Shown: positions 43,269-51,929 of the stretch, piece after piece
Numbering within the stretch: the first letter of the stretch is position 1
Layout: each line of letters opens with the position of its first letter
NCBI RefSeq assembly: GCF_004794515.1
Contig: NZ_SSDF01000080.1
Coordinates: 1-64,000, forward strand
Source: Microbacterium sp. A20
GTDB lineage: Bacteria > Actinomycetota > Actinomycetes > Actinomycetales > Microbacteriaceae
DNA: 64,000 nucleotides
Reading direction: 5' to 3'
Notes under the pieces: generated by a model
The model's database searches: none
Told to the model about the DNA's origin: nothing
What the model saw: only the letters and a program-made list of their open reading frames with translations
Position numbers and translations under genes: made by a program

Positions 43269-43281
43269 GCATTCTGGATCC
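43269..43281. promoter_or_regulatory. Operator F: GCATTC-T-GGATCC
   Basis: A two-mismatch copy of the shared palindrome followed by AAAAC, 35 bases upstream of the GntR/FCD gene. The right half is identical to operator D. Confidence 0.55.
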
Positions 43282-43317
43282 AAAACCACTCGGTCGTGTC
43301 CGATGTCCCGGTGTCCA

Positions 43318-43436
43318 GTGCCGGATGTCGGGAGTTCGCACACGTGCCGGGCGAAACTGCCGCGCCGATGCCGATCCCGTCCCGTTCCGGTGCCGGATGT
43401 CGGGAGTTCGCACACCGGTCGGGCGAAACTGCCGCG
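43318..43436. repeat. 47-base direct repeat downstream of the ribosomal operon
   Basis: Two copies (43318-43364, 43390-43436; period 72) share GTGCCGGATGTCGGGAGTTC and GGGCGAAACTGCCGCG with few differences. The core CGGATGTCGG recurs inverted at 43443-43452 and 43461-43471. It lies between convergently oriented regulatory sequences and is non-coding. Confidence 0.85.
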
Positions 43437-43538
43437 TTTCCTCCGACATCCGTGCATCCTCCCGACATCCGTACCCTCGCACCTGGCACGACACGGGGCG
43501 CACGGCGCGGCCCGCCAGAGCGAAGCGCACACACAGAA

Positions 43539-43566
43539 CGCCCCCTGTCCCGAAGGACAGGGGGCG
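43539..43566 (-). terminator. Terminator of the rpsF-ssb-rpsR-rplI operon
   Basis: CGCCCCCTGTCC and GGACAGGGGGCG form a perfect 12-base stem with a CGAA/TTCG tetraloop, followed on the minus strand by TTCTGTGT. It lies 33 bases after the rplI stop. Confidence 0.85.
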
Positions 43567-43598
43567 CACTTCGACGGGCTCAGTGGCCCATCGGGGAG

Positions 43599-44051
43599 TT
43601 ACTTGGCGGCGACGACCTGCAGCGTGATGACTGCGGTGACGTCTTCGTGCAGACGCACGGTCGCCTCGTGGTCACCGGTCACCTTGATGGGCGACGGGAT
43701 GTGCACCTTGCGCTTGTCGATCGAACCCAGGCCGGCGGCTGCGACAGCATCCGCGACGTGGTCGGTCTTGACGGAGCCGAAGAGACGACCCTCCTTGCCG
43801 GCCTTGACCGTGAGGCGCACCTTCGTGCCCTCGAGAGCGTTCTTCAGTGCGACAGCGTCGTCACGATCGTGGATCGCGCGTGCCTGACGCGCGGCCTGGA
43901 TCGAAGCGACCTGCTTTTCGCCACCGCGGGTCCACGCCGTAGCGAAGCCCTGCGGGATGAGGAAGTTACGGGCGTACCCGTTCTTGACCTCGACAACGTC
44001 GCCGGCGCTACCCAGCCCGACGACCTCGTTCGTGAGAATCAGCTTTGCCAT
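43599..44051 (-). CDS. rplI: 50S ribosomal protein L9
   Basis: The 150-residue protein starts [35 protein letters not shown], the L9 N-terminal domain that binds 23S rRNA, followed by the long helix and C-terminal domain ([12 protein letters not shown]). It is the last gene of the operon, 11 bases after rpsR. Confidence 0.97.
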   Translation of the reverse strand: MAKLILTNEVVGLGSAGDVVEVKNGYARNFLIPQGFATAWTRGGEKQVASIQAARQARAIHDRDDAVALKNALEGTKVRLTVKAGKEGRLFGSVKTDHVADAVAAAGLGSIDKRKVHIPSPIKVTGDHEATVRLHEDVTAVITLQVVAAK

Positions 44052-44062
44052 CTCGATACCCC

Positions 44063-44317
44063 TTACCGGCCGGCGCCAGCGTAGGGCAGGAGCGCCATTT
44101 CGCGCGCGTTCTTGATCGCCGTGGCGATCAGACGCTGCTCCTGCACCGAGACACCGGTGATACGACGGGCACGGATCTTGCCGCGCTCCGAGACGAACTT
44201 GCGAAGGGTGGCGACATCCTTGTAATCGATGACACCGACCCGGATGGACTTCGCGGGAGCGGTGGGCTTGCCACCCTTCCGCGGCTTGCGGCGGTCGCCG
44301 CTCGACTTTCCAGCCAT
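44063..44317 (-). CDS. rpsR: 30S ribosomal protein S18
   Basis: The 84-residue basic protein contains the S18 core [34 protein letters not shown]. It forms a heterodimer with S6 in the small subunit. AAGGAA precedes the ATG. It lies between ssb and rplI in the usual order. No zinc-binding cysteines are visible, so it looks like a zinc-free form. Confidence 0.97.
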   Translation of the reverse strand: MAGKSSGDRRKPRKGGKPTAPAKSIRVGVIDYKDVATLRKFVSERGKIRARRITGVSVQEQRLIATAIKNAREMALLPYAGAGR

Positions 44318-44394
44318 TGTTTTTCCTTAGTGATGAGCGGCCCTTCGACAAGCTCAGGGACCCAAGTGGGGCCGAGCTCAGGGCCAGAAGTTGT

Positions 44395-44901
44395 TCAGAA
44401 CGGGGTGTCGTCGCCGAAGCTGCCGGGAGTGCTCCAGGCATCTGCGCTCGTCGAGGAACCGGGGGTCGACCACGGCTCTTCCGACACCTGCTGCTGCGCC
44501 GGGCGAGCCTGTCCGCCGCCGCCGGCACCGCCGGTCGAGGCCGCACGGGTGACCTGCGCGGTCGCGTACCGGAGCGAGGGGCCGATCTCGTCGACCTCCA
44601 GCTCGATAGCGGTGCGCTGGTTGCCCTCGCGGTCCTGGTAGGAGCGCTGACGCAGACGGCCCTGCGCGATGACGCGCATGCCCTTCGTCAGCGAACCCGC
44701 CACGTGCTCGGCGAACTCGCGCCAGACGGATGCACGGAGGAACAGCGCATCGCCGTCCTTCCACTCATTCGCGGCACGGTCGAAGTTCCGAGGCGTCGAA
44801 GCGATGGTGAAGTTCGCCACCGGCAGCCCGTTCTGCGTGTAGCGCAGCTCGGGGTCGGCCGTGAGGTTTCCCACAACGGTGATGACGGTTTCGCCGGCCA
44901 T
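44395..44901 (-). CDS. ssb: Single-stranded DNA-binding protein
   Basis: The 168-residue protein has an N-terminal OB fold ([42 protein letters not shown]) and a disordered glycine/serine-rich linker. It ends in the acidic tip DDTPF, which recruits repair and replication proteins. It lies five bases after rpsF, the standard place for the essential copy in actinobacteria. Confidence 0.95.
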   Translation of the reverse strand: MAGETVITVVGNLTADPELRYTQNGLPVANFTIASTPRNFDRAANEWKDGDALFLRASVWREFAEHVAGSLTKGMRVIAQGRLRQRSYQDREGNQRTAIELEVDEIGPSLRYATAQVTRAASTGGAGGGGQARPAQQQVSEEPWSTPGSSTSADAWSTPGSFGDDTPF

Positions 44902-44906
44902 GGACG

Positions 44907-45275
44907 TCAGGCCTTCGCAGCCTTGGCGGCCTTGCGAGCAGCCTTCTCTTCGGAGCGCTTGGCCTCCGAAGCGACCATCGCCTGAGCCTCTTCCGAGCGG
45001 AGGACCTTGGTGCGCATGATCTGCTCGTTCAGCTTCAGCTGACGGTCGAGCTCCTGCGTGGCCTCGCTGGTAGCGGTGAAGTTGACGACGGCGTAGATGC
45101 CTTCGTTCTTCTTCTGGATCTCGTAGGCCAGACGGCGCTTACCCCAGATGTCGACCTTGTCAATCGAGCCACCATCGTTGGTGATGACCTTCAGGAACTT
45201 GTCGAGCGTAGGTGCGACCTGGCGCTCGTCGATCTCGGGAGTCAGAATGACCATGAGTTCGTACTGGTGCGTCAC
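44907..45275 (-). CDS. rpsF: 30S ribosomal protein S6
   Basis: The 122-residue protein starts [24 protein letters not shown] and contains [28 protein letters not shown], matching S6. The start is a GTG at 45275 with a strong GAAGGAGG site. It opens the operon. An alanine/lysine-rich tail extends the C-terminus, as in many actinobacteria. Confidence 0.97.
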   Translation of the reverse strand: MTHQYELMVILTPEIDERQVAPTLDKFLKVITNDGGSIDKVDIWGKRRLAYEIQKKNEGIYAVVNFTATSEATQELDRQLKLNEQIMRTKVLRSEEAQAMVASEAKRSEEKAARKAAKAAKA

Positions 45276-45330
45276 TTACCCACCTCCTTCGGACTAGAAC
45301 GGCTCTCGGGACTTTCCCGGGAGCAGGAGG
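45276..45330 (-). promoter_or_regulatory. rpsF leader with hairpin
   Basis: Just upstream of the rpsF ribosome site, CTCTCGGGA (45303-45311) pairs with TCCCGGGAG (45315-45323) with one mismatch. Many bacteria bind S6:S18 to an rpsF leader element with a CCG motif. CCG occurs near this hairpin, but the match to that element is only suggestive. Confidence 0.3.
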
Positions 45331-45500
45331 GTGTGTGCACGTGCCCGCCCCAGGAATCCCGAATGGACGCCGGAAGGCAGACAACCTCGACAGTCTAGCG
45401 GAGATTCCTCCGTGTCGCCCGCACGGCTCGGAGCTCACCCTTGGCATGCTGGAGGGCGTGCCTGTGACAGTCGCCGGCACTCGACCAGAGGGGGGACGCC

Positions 45501-46205
45501 ATGCGCGTCAACAAATGGGGGGTCGGCGTGATTCTCGCCGCCGCCGTGCTGCTCACCGGATGCTCGGCGGGCGGGTCCGACAAGCCGGCCGAATCGAAGC
45601 CCAGCAGCGGCGCTTCGCAGGAGGCCGAGGCGCAGGCCGCGGACTGCCCTGAGCTCAAGGACGGCGCCACCGTCGACGGCACGGCACTGAGCACCTGCAT
45701 CTCCGACGCCATGTCCGACACGGCGGGCTACGCAGCGAAGACCAACGTCATGGGCATCGAGTCGACGGCCAAGTTCAACCCGTCCGAGAAGGCCCTCGAG
45801 TCGACCTCTCCGGCCGGTTCGCTGATCGCCATCGGCGACGACGTCTGGGTGAAGTCGGCGACGAGCGAGTGGCAGCCCGCCGATCCGAAGTCGAGCGACC
45901 CGGTCATCGCCGCGCTGAGCGCCGCCGCCTCCGACATCTCGTCGCTCGACCCGACGACGGCAGCCGAGGCCATGACCGGCGAATTCACGGTGACCGGCAC
46001 CGGCGAGCGCCTGGGTGAAGAGGTCTACCTCGTCTCCGGCACGATCGAGCAGCAGGGCACCGCGGTCGACGTCGTCTTCGAGGTCACCGCGGACTACGTC
46101 AACCTCGCGATGACCAGCACCGCCTCGGTCGAGGGCCAGTCCGTCGAGATCTCGATGGAGATCACCGAGTGGGACGTGAAGCAGGACATCGTCGCACCGC
46201 TCTGA
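45501..46205 (+). CDS. Secreted lipoprotein, LppX/LprG-like size class
   Basis: The 234-residue protein has a signal peptide ending in LTGCSAGG and a serine/alanine/glutamate linker. It then has a beta-rich domain reminiscent of actinobacterial lipoproteins such as LppX/LprG (GIESTAKFNP, VWVKSATSEWQPADP, YLVSGTIEQQG). Those relatives carry lipids across the envelope, but similarity here is weak and function is open. It is divergent from rpsF and ends before a terminator-like hairpin (46219-46250). Confidence 0.65.
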   Translation: MRVNKWGVGVILAAAVLLTGCSAGGSDKPAESKPSSGASQEAEAQAADCPELKDGATVDGTALSTCISDAMSDTAGYAAKTNVMGIESTAKFNPSEKALESTSPAGSLIAIGDDVWVKSATSEWQPADPKSSDPVIAALSAAASDISSLDPTTAAEAMTGEFTVTGTGERLGEEVYLVSGTIEQQGTAVDVVFEVTADYVNLAMTSTASVEGQSVEISMEITEWDVKQDIVAPL

Positions 46206-46218
46206 TCCAGAGCTGATG

Positions 46219-46250
46219 CTGCGGGCCGGGGCTGCTGCCTCGGCCCGCAG
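46219..46250. terminator. Hairpin terminator between lipoprotein and peptide-importer operon
   Basis: CTGCGGGCCG pairs with CGGCCCGCAG around a 12-base interior. It lies between convergent genes and can serve both. Confidence 0.65.
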
Positions 46251-46280
46251 TGCGTTCGGGCCGGCGGTCGCGCGCAGCGG

Positions 46281-46544
46281 CTAACGGGTGACGCCGATCG
46301 GGTACGAGTACACGTCGGTCACTTCGACGCGGTGCGACGGGCCATGGTCCAGGAGCCGCTGGAGGATGAGGTCGCGTCGGTCGCGCGCCCACTCCGGGGC
46401 GACCTCCGCCCACCGCTCTGCATCGGGGAAGTACGTGGTGGGCGGCTGCACGCCCCATCCGCCGTCGAACAGCAGACCGCGAGATCCCTCCCAGTAGAAG
46501 ACCTGCTCCTTCCAGCGGAACTCGATCTCGTACTCCGGCTCCAC
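46281..46544 (-). CDS. Small uncharacterised protein at the end of the peptide-importer operon
   Basis: The 87-residue protein (MEPEYEIEFRWKEQVFYWEG start) is rich in tryptophan, tyrosine and acidic residues and has no signal peptide or known motif. It uses a GTG start at 46544 with AGGAGG eight bases upstream and follows the ATPase gene by 17 bases, so it is probably cotranscribed. Its strong ribosome site and position argue that it is real. Its role is unknown. Confidence 0.65.
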   Translation of the reverse strand: MEPEYEIEFRWKEQVFYWEGSRGLLFDGGWGVQPPTTYFPDAERWAEVAPEWARDRRDLILQRLLDHGPSHRVEVTDVYSYPIGVTR

Positions 46545-46561
46545 GGTCGCCCTCCTCGCGC

Positions 46562-47401
46562 TCAGTACATGACCGGCGGGATCTCGGCCCACACGGTGCG
46601 GTCGTCGACCGAGGGCGCGGCGGGGATGCGGCCGGCGCCGTCGGGCTCCGGGATCGCGGCCAGCAGCGCCTGCGTGTACGGGTGCTGCGGCGCGGCCCAG
46701 AGCTGATCCGTCGGGCCGGACTCGAGCACACGGCCGCCGAACATCACGAACGTGCGGTCGGCGATGCGGCGGACCACGGCGAGGTCATGCGAGATGAACA
46801 GCATCCCCGCTCCCGACTCCGCCACCAGGTCGCGCATGAGCCCCGCGACGCTCGTCTGCGTGGAGGCGTCGAGTGCCGAGATCGGCTCATCGGCGACGAG
46901 GAGCGATGGCCGGGCAGCCAGGGCCCTGGCGATCGCGATGCGCTGCTTCTGCCCACCCGAGAACTGGTGCGGGAAACGGGTGCTGACGGTCGTCGGCAGT
47001 CCGACGCGCTCCAGCCACTCGTCGACGGTCGAGCCCTCGGCGCCGCGCGCACGGGCGGTCGCGATGCCATCGGCGATCTGATCGCCCACGCGGCGGCGGG
47101 GGTTCAGCGAGGTCGCCGGATCCTGGAACACCATCTGGATGCCGGTCATCGCGGTCGGCCGACGACGGATGCCGAGCGGCGCCACGGGCTCATCGCGGAA
47201 GAGCACCGTTCCGCCGGCGATCTTCTCGATGCCGACGACGGCGCGGGCGAGGCTGGACTTGCCACTGCCCGACTCCCCGACGAGCGCGACCGTCTCACCG
47301 GCGGCGACGCTGATGGACACGCCGTTCACGGCGATCACGGGCGGGTTGCCGGGGTAGCGCACGACCACGTCCTGCGCGTCGAGGACTCGGACCTCACTCA
47401 T
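46562..47401 (-). CDS. Oligopeptide ABC transporter ATP-binding protein (DppF-like)
   Basis: The 279-residue ATPase has Walker A GESGSGKSS, the FSGGQKQRIAIARAL signature and Walker B LLVADEPISALD, with the HPYTQALLAAIPEPD tail typical of Dpp/Opp ATPases. ATG 47401 overlaps the partner ATPase stop by eight bases. It forms the heterodimeric motor of the importer with the preceding ATPase. Confidence 0.88.
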   Translation of the reverse strand: MSEVRVLDAQDVVVRYPGNPPVIAVNGVSISVAAGETVALVGESGSGKSSLARAVVGIEKIAGGTVLFRDEPVAPLGIRRRPTAMTGIQMVFQDPATSLNPRRRVGDQIADGIATARARGAEGSTVDEWLERVGLPTTVSTRFPHQFSGGQKQRIAIARALAARPSLLVADEPISALDASTQTSVAGLMRDLVAESGAGMLFISHDLAVVRRIADRTFVMFGGRVLESGPTDQLWAAPQHPYTQALLAAIPEPDGAGRIPAAPSVDDRTVWAEIPPVMY

Positions 47402-48215
47402 CTGCGGCCTGCCCTTCCGGTGCCTCATCGATGCGCGAACCCGGCAGGGCCGCGAGCAGCATCCGCGTGTAGTCGTGCTGCGGGTCGAGGAACAGCGTCT
47501 CGCGATCGGCGAGCTCGACCACGCGTCCGTCCTTCATGACGGCCACCCTGTCGGCGATCGCGCTCATCACACCCAGGTCGTGCGTGACGAGGAGCACGGC
47601 GAGGTTCCGCTCCACCGCGAGGTCGCGCAGCAGTTTCAGGATGCCGGCCTGCACCGTGACGTCGAGCGCCGTGGTCGGCTCATCGGCCAGCAGCACCTCG
47701 GGGTCGCACGCGAGGGCGCACGCGATCGCGATGCGCTGCCGCTGCCCGCCCGAGAACTGGTGCGGATAGCGCTTCAGCGCCTCGGCGGGGTTCGGGACCT
47801 GCACGGTCTCGAGCAGTTCGATCGCCCGCTCGCGAGCAGCGGCGCCCTTGAGCCCGAGGTGCACGCGCATGTGGTCGGTGAGCTGGCGGCCGACCGGCAG
47901 CTGCGGGTGCAGCGACGCCGAGGGATCCTGGAACACCATCGCGATGCGCTTGCCGCGCACGCGGTTGAGGGAGCGGCGCTTCAGGCCGACAAGCTCTTCG
48001 CCGCCGAGCAGGATCGATCCGCCGGTCTTCGCCTGGCGGGGCAGCAGCCCCAGCACGGCGAGCGAGGTCAGCGTCTTCCCCGATCCGGATTCGCCGGCGA
48101 GACCGTGGATGCGACCCGCCTCGAGTTCGAGCGAGACGCCCTTCACGAGCGGGCGACCGATGTCGATGGTCAGATCGCGGATGCTGAGCACGGAGGATCC
48201 CTGCACGGAGGTCAT
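47394..48215 (-). CDS. Oligopeptide ABC transporter ATP-binding protein (DppD-like)
   Basis: The 273-residue ATPase has Walker A GESGSGKTLT, FSGGQRQRIAIACAL and LLADEPTTALD, with a Dpp-type tail (HDYTRMLLAALPGSR). It overlaps the DppC-like permease stop by four bases. The signature reads IAIACAL rather than IAIARAL, a minor variation. Confidence 0.88.
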   Translation of the reverse strand: MTSVQGSSVLSIRDLTIDIGRPLVKGVSLELEAGRIHGLAGESGSGKTLTSLAVLGLLPRQAKTGGSILLGGEELVGLKRRSLNRVRGKRIAMVFQDPSASLHPQLPVGRQLTDHMRVHLGLKGAAARERAIELLETVQVPNPAEALKRYPHQFSGGQRQRIAIACALACDPEVLLADEPTTALDVTVQAGILKLLRDLAVERNLAVLLVTHDLGVMSAIADRVAVMKDGRVVELADRETLFLDPQHDYTRMLLAALPGSRIDEAPEGQAADE

Positions 48216-49123
48216 GCCGCCACCCCCGTCGCCGAGGCCTTGTGTTCCGCGGCCTTCTCGTGCGTGATCTCGGCCGTCGGGTCGAGCACGTCGCGCATCG
48301 CGTCGCCGAGGAAGTTGAACGCCAGCACCACGGTCAGGATCGCGAGACCCGGGAAGACCCCGAGCCACCAGGCGTCGAAGTTCTGCATCGCACCCGAGAT
48401 CATCGAGCCCCACTCGGCGGTCGGCGGCTGTGCACCGAGACCGAGGAACGACAGGCCGGAGAGCAGCAGGATCGCCGCACCGATGTCGAGCGTCGCGAGC
48501 ACCAGGACGGGGCCTGCGATGTTCGGGAGGATGTCGACGAACAGCGTGCGAGCGGGCGAGTGGCCGAGCAGTCGTCCGGCGATCACGTAGTTCTGCCCGC
48601 GCAGACCCAGCACGATGCTGCGAGTGACGCGCGAGTACTGCGGCCACGACACCACGATCGCCGCGATCACCGCGTTGAACAGCGACGGCCCGAGGGACGC
48701 CGCGACCACCATCGCGAGGATCACGGTCGGGAAGGCCATGAACAGGTCGGTGATGCGCATCAGGGTCTCGTCGACCCAACCGCCGAAGTACCCGGCGACG
48801 GCGCCGATGACCGTGCCGATGATCATGGCGGCGACCACGAGCATGAGCGCGAGCGGGAGGCTCACGGTCGCACCCGTCATCAGGCGGGAGAAGATGTCGC
48901 GGCCGTTGCCGTCGGTGCCGAGCAGCGTGTCGATGCCGGGCGCTTGCAGGCGGGGCAGCACCTGGGCGTTCGGCGGATACGGCACCCACCACTGCGCGGT
49001 GAAGGCCACGATCACCCAGGCGCCCGCGATGACGGTGCCGATGATGCCGAGCGGGGTGCGCCAGGCGCGGGGCCAGCGGAAGCGGAAGCGGCCGGCCGGC
49101 GTGGCTGCGGCGATGCGGCTCAT
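48212..49123 (-). CDS. Oligopeptide ABC transporter permease (DppC-like)
   Basis: The 303-residue membrane protein has the OppC/DppC N-terminal region, a TDGNGRDIFSRLMTGATVSL segment and the EAA-type loop (GRLLGHSPARTLFVDILPNIAGP). About six membrane segments are visible. It overlaps its partner permease by four bases at the start. Confidence 0.9.
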   Translation of the reverse strand: MSRIAAATPAGRFRFRWPRAWRTPLGIIGTVIAGAWVIVAFTAQWWVPYPPNAQVLPRLQAPGIDTLLGTDGNGRDIFSRLMTGATVSLPLALMLVVAAMIIGTVIGAVAGYFGGWVDETLMRITDLFMAFPTVILAMVVAASLGPSLFNAVIAAIVVSWPQYSRVTRSIVLGLRGQNYVIAGRLLGHSPARTLFVDILPNIAGPVLVLATLDIGAAILLLSGLSFLGLGAQPPTAEWGSMISGAMQNFDAWWLGVFPGLAILTVVLAFNFLGDAMRDVLDPTAEITHEKAAEHKASATGVAA

Positions 49124-50181
49124 GCGATCCTCACTCTCGGGTCGAGCACGCCGTAGAGGATGTCGACGATGAAGTTGATGAGGAGGTAGATCATGCCGAC
49201 CACGAGACCGACGCCCATGATGCCGGGCAGGTCGAGGTTGGCGGCGGAGTTGTAGGCGTAGGTTCCGAGCCCTGGCCAGGCGAACACCGACTCGACGAGC
49301 ACAGTTCCGGAGAGCAGTGCCCCGAAAGCGACGCCCACCACGGTGAGGATCGGCAGCGAGGCTCCGCGGAGCACGTAGTCGAGGATCACGCGCATGGCGG
49401 GGAGACCCTTGGCGCGGGCGGCGCGCACGTAGTCGCTGCCGAGCACCTCGAGCACCGAGGTGCGGATGAAGCGGGTGAGCAGGCCGATCGTCACGAGCGA
49501 GAGCACCATGACCGGCAGCGCGAGGTGCGCGAGGGCGTCGAAGAAGCCGACCGCGTCACCGTTCAGGAGGTAGTCGACCGTGTAGAGGCCGGTCACGCGC
49601 GGCGGCGGCGTGATCGAGGGCGAGATGCGCCCGGATCCCGGGGCGATGCGCAGCTCGAGGAAGAAGACGTAGAAGCTGACGAGCGCCAGCCAGAAGGTCG
49701 GCACGCTCAGCCCGACCAGGGTGACGACGCGGATGACCTGGTCGGTGACGAGGCCACGACGGTAGGCGGCGAGGGTGCCGAGCACGATGCTGACCGCGAG
49801 GCTGACGATGATCGCGCTGATCGCGATCTCGATGGTCGCGGGCACCGCGGTGGCGAGGTCGCTGGTGACCGGGCGTCCGGTCACCAGCGACGTGCCGAGG
49901 TCCCCGCGGAGCAGGTTCCCCATATAGATGAAGTACTGCACGAACAGTGGCTGATCGAGTCCGTTCGCCTTGATGAACGCCTCACGCGTCGCCGGGTTCT
50001 GCGAGGCGCCCTCACCGAGGGCGGCCGAGACCGGGTCTCCCGGCACCAGGTTGGTGAGCGCGAACGTCACGATCGTCACGCCCACCAGCAGGAGCAGGGA
50101 GGTGCCCGCCCGCCTCAGCAGGTATCCGACCAGAGGCGATCGGCGCCGCTGCGCCTGCCTCTGCACCGCCACTGTCGTCAT
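49120..50181 (-). CDS. Oligopeptide ABC transporter permease (DppB-like)
   Basis: The 353-residue membrane protein starts with a cytoplasmic basic stretch, then LLLLVGVTIVTFALTNLVPGDPV typical of DppB/OppB. It has the coupling loop RAARAKGLPAMRVILDYVLRGA and an FAWPGLGTYAYNSA motif near the end. It follows the binding-protein gene by 11 bases and overlaps DppC. Confidence 0.9.
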   Translation of the reverse strand: MTTVAVQRQAQRRRSPLVGYLLRRAGTSLLLLVGVTIVTFALTNLVPGDPVSAALGEGASQNPATREAFIKANGLDQPLFVQYFIYMGNLLRGDLGTSLVTGRPVTSDLATAVPATIEIAISAIIVSLAVSIVLGTLAAYRRGLVTDQVIRVVTLVGLSVPTFWLALVSFYVFFLELRIAPGSGRISPSITPPPRVTGLYTVDYLLNGDAVGFFDALAHLALPVMVLSLVTIGLLTRFIRTSVLEVLGSDYVRAARAKGLPAMRVILDYVLRGASLPILTVVGVAFGALLSGTVLVESVFAWPGLGTYAYNSAANLDLPGIMGVGLVVGMIYLLINFIVDILYGVLDPRVRIA

Positions 50182-50192
50182 GGGATGTCCGT

Positions 50193-51779
50193 TCAGCCGG
50201 CGGGCGTGATCTCGGCGATGTCCATCTCCCAGACGGAGTTGTACACCGCACCGCTCACGCTGTCGGCCGACGAGATGTTGCGACCCGGGACGATCAGCGG
50301 CACGAACGGGCCCTCGGCCTGCATCGCCTCGGCGAACTCGGTGAACGCGGCCGTGCGCTGCTCGGGGTCGGTCGCTGCCGCGGCACCGGCGGCGATTCCG
50401 GCGATCTCGGGGTTGGCCTCGGCGGCCCAGCCGGAGCGGAGTCCGACCTTGAGGCCGGGACCGAACGGGAGGAAGTTCGCGGAGTCGGCGTAGTCCGGGC
50501 CCCAGAACCACAGGCCGAAGCCCTCGGTGCCGTTGACGTAGGCGTCGAGCTCGGTCGCGAAGGGCGCGGGGGCGAGTTCGACCGCGATGCCGGCATCCTC
50601 CAGCTGTGCCTGCACGCGCTCGGCGAGCGGGGTGAACTCCACGCCGCCGACCGGGTAGTCGTTCGGGAACTGCAGCTTCAGGGTCTGACCCGTGTAGCCG
50701 GCCTCTTCGAGCGCAGCCTTGGACTTGTCCAGATCCTGCTCGACGCCGGTCTCGAGAGCACCCTCGAATCCGGGCGGGATGACGCCCGTCGCCTGCACGG
50801 AGCCGGCACCGGCGAGCTCGAGCAGCGCGTCGTAGTCGAGCGCGTAGCGGATCGCCTCGGCGATCTTGACGTTCGCCAGCTCACCCGCGACGGCCTCGGA
50901 CTGGTTCAGCAGCAGGAAGATCGTCTGCCCGGAGGGGACCGAGTCGACCGTGACGTTGTCGCCGAGACCCGCGACCTGGTCTCCGTTGAGGTCCATCGCG
51001 ACCATCGAGTCGCCACCCTTGAGGTTGGCGAGCTGGGTGGCGCTCTCCGAGACGTTGCGGACGACGACGCGCTTGTAGTCGGACTCCTCGTCGCCGTTGT
51101 ACTCGTCGTTCTTCGTCAGCACGACCTGCGAGCTGAGGTCGAGCGTGTCGAGCACGAACGGGCCGGATCCGGCGGACTCGCCGTCGAGGAACTTCTGCGC
51201 CGAGTCGGTGCCGTCGGTCGTGCCGCCGTTCTCGATCACGACGTCGGAGTTGACGATGCCGAGCGCGGGGTTCGCGAGGATCGCCGGCAGCTGCAGCAGC
51301 GGGGTCTCCGACGTGAACCGGATCGTCTTGTCGTCGACCTCGGTGATGGTGAGGCCGCCGAGCAGGAAGTTCGGCTTGGCGTCGGCCATGCCCTGGATGC
51401 GCTGCAGCGAGAAGACGACGTCCTTCGCCTCGATCGGCGAACCGTCGGAGAAGACGCGGTCGCCCTCGAGCGTGAAGGTGAACTCAGTCGCCTCGTCGTT
51501 CTGCTCCCACGAGGCGAGTCCGGGAACTGGGGTCGAGACGTCGGAGCCTTCGAAGTCGACGAGCGTCTCGTACAGCGCCTTCGCGATCATGTTGCCGGTC
51601 GGGTCGTAGGTGTGACCCGGGTCGGTCGTCTCGATCGAGAATGCGGTGTCGATGACGAGCGAGTCGGAGGCGGAGGAGTCGCCGCCGTTTCCGGCCGAGT
51701 TCCCTCCCGAGCATCCGGCGAGCGCGAAGATCGCGACCGCTCCGAGCGCGATGACCGGCGTGATACGGCGTGACGACAT
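50193..51779 (-). CDS. Peptide ABC transporter substrate-binding lipoprotein (family 5)
   Basis: The 528-residue protein has a lipoprotein signal peptide (FALAGCSGG) and an SBP family 5 fold: DSLVIDTAFSIETTDPGHTYDPTGN, ALYETLVDFEGSD, TFTLEGDRVFSDGSPIEAKDV. It captures peptides or similar ligands for the DppBCDF-like importer. The ATG at 51779 has GGAGG upstream. It is divergent from an Lrp/AsnC regulator, which probably controls it. Confidence 0.9.
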   Translation of the reverse strand: MSSRRITPVIALGAVAIFALAGCSGGNSAGNGGDSSASDSLVIDTAFSIETTDPGHTYDPTGNMIAKALYETLVDFEGSDVSTPVPGLASWEQNDEATEFTFTLEGDRVFSDGSPIEAKDVVFSLQRIQGMADAKPNFLLGGLTITEVDDKTIRFTSETPLLQLPAILANPALGIVNSDVVIENGGTTDGTDSAQKFLDGESAGSGPFVLDTLDLSSQVVLTKNDEYNGDEESDYKRVVVRNVSESATQLANLKGGDSMVAMDLNGDQVAGLGDNVTVDSVPSGQTIFLLLNQSEAVAGELANVKIAEAIRYALDYDALLELAGAGSVQATGVIPPGFEGALETGVEQDLDKSKAALEEAGYTGQTLKLQFPNDYPVGGVEFTPLAERVQAQLEDAGIAVELAPAPFATELDAYVNGTEGFGLWFWGPDYADSANFLPFGPGLKVGLRSGWAAEANPEIAGIAAGAAAATDPEQRTAAFTEFAEAMQAEGPFVPLIVPGRNISSADSVSGAVYNSVWEMDIAEITPAG

Positions 51780-51929
51780 GAGGACCTCCAGGGGCGAGGA
51801 GTACATTCGGGTGAGTCGCCACCGATGTGGACGACCGGGGATCAGATTCGCATCATATGCGACGATGTGTCCAGCGAGTGTGGGTGGTCTCGACACGCTC
51901 TGTCCAGAACGTCGGTCGTGAGGAGCAAT
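51780..51929. promoter_or_regulatory. Divergent promoter between peptide importer and Lrp regulator
   Basis: TGTCCAG recurs at about 51868, 51901 and 51931, with an inverted CTGGAC near 51963. AT-rich stretches (CATATGCG) suggest promoter elements. The repeated half-sites could be Lrp-binding elements; no perfect dyad was found. Confidence 0.4.

Larger units (their letters stand above)
43235..43598. other. 364-base intergenic interval: operator, repeats and terminator
   Basis: No gene is credible here. From left to right it holds operator F (43269-43281), a 47-base direct repeat (43318-43364 and 43390-43436) with short inverted echoes (43443-43471), and the rplI terminator (43539-43566). Confidence 0.75.

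Noticed and set aside
43318..43436. 47-base repeats considered as a CRISPR array
   Set aside because: Two copies with one spacer-like gap and inverted echoes do not form an array, and no cas genes lie nearby.
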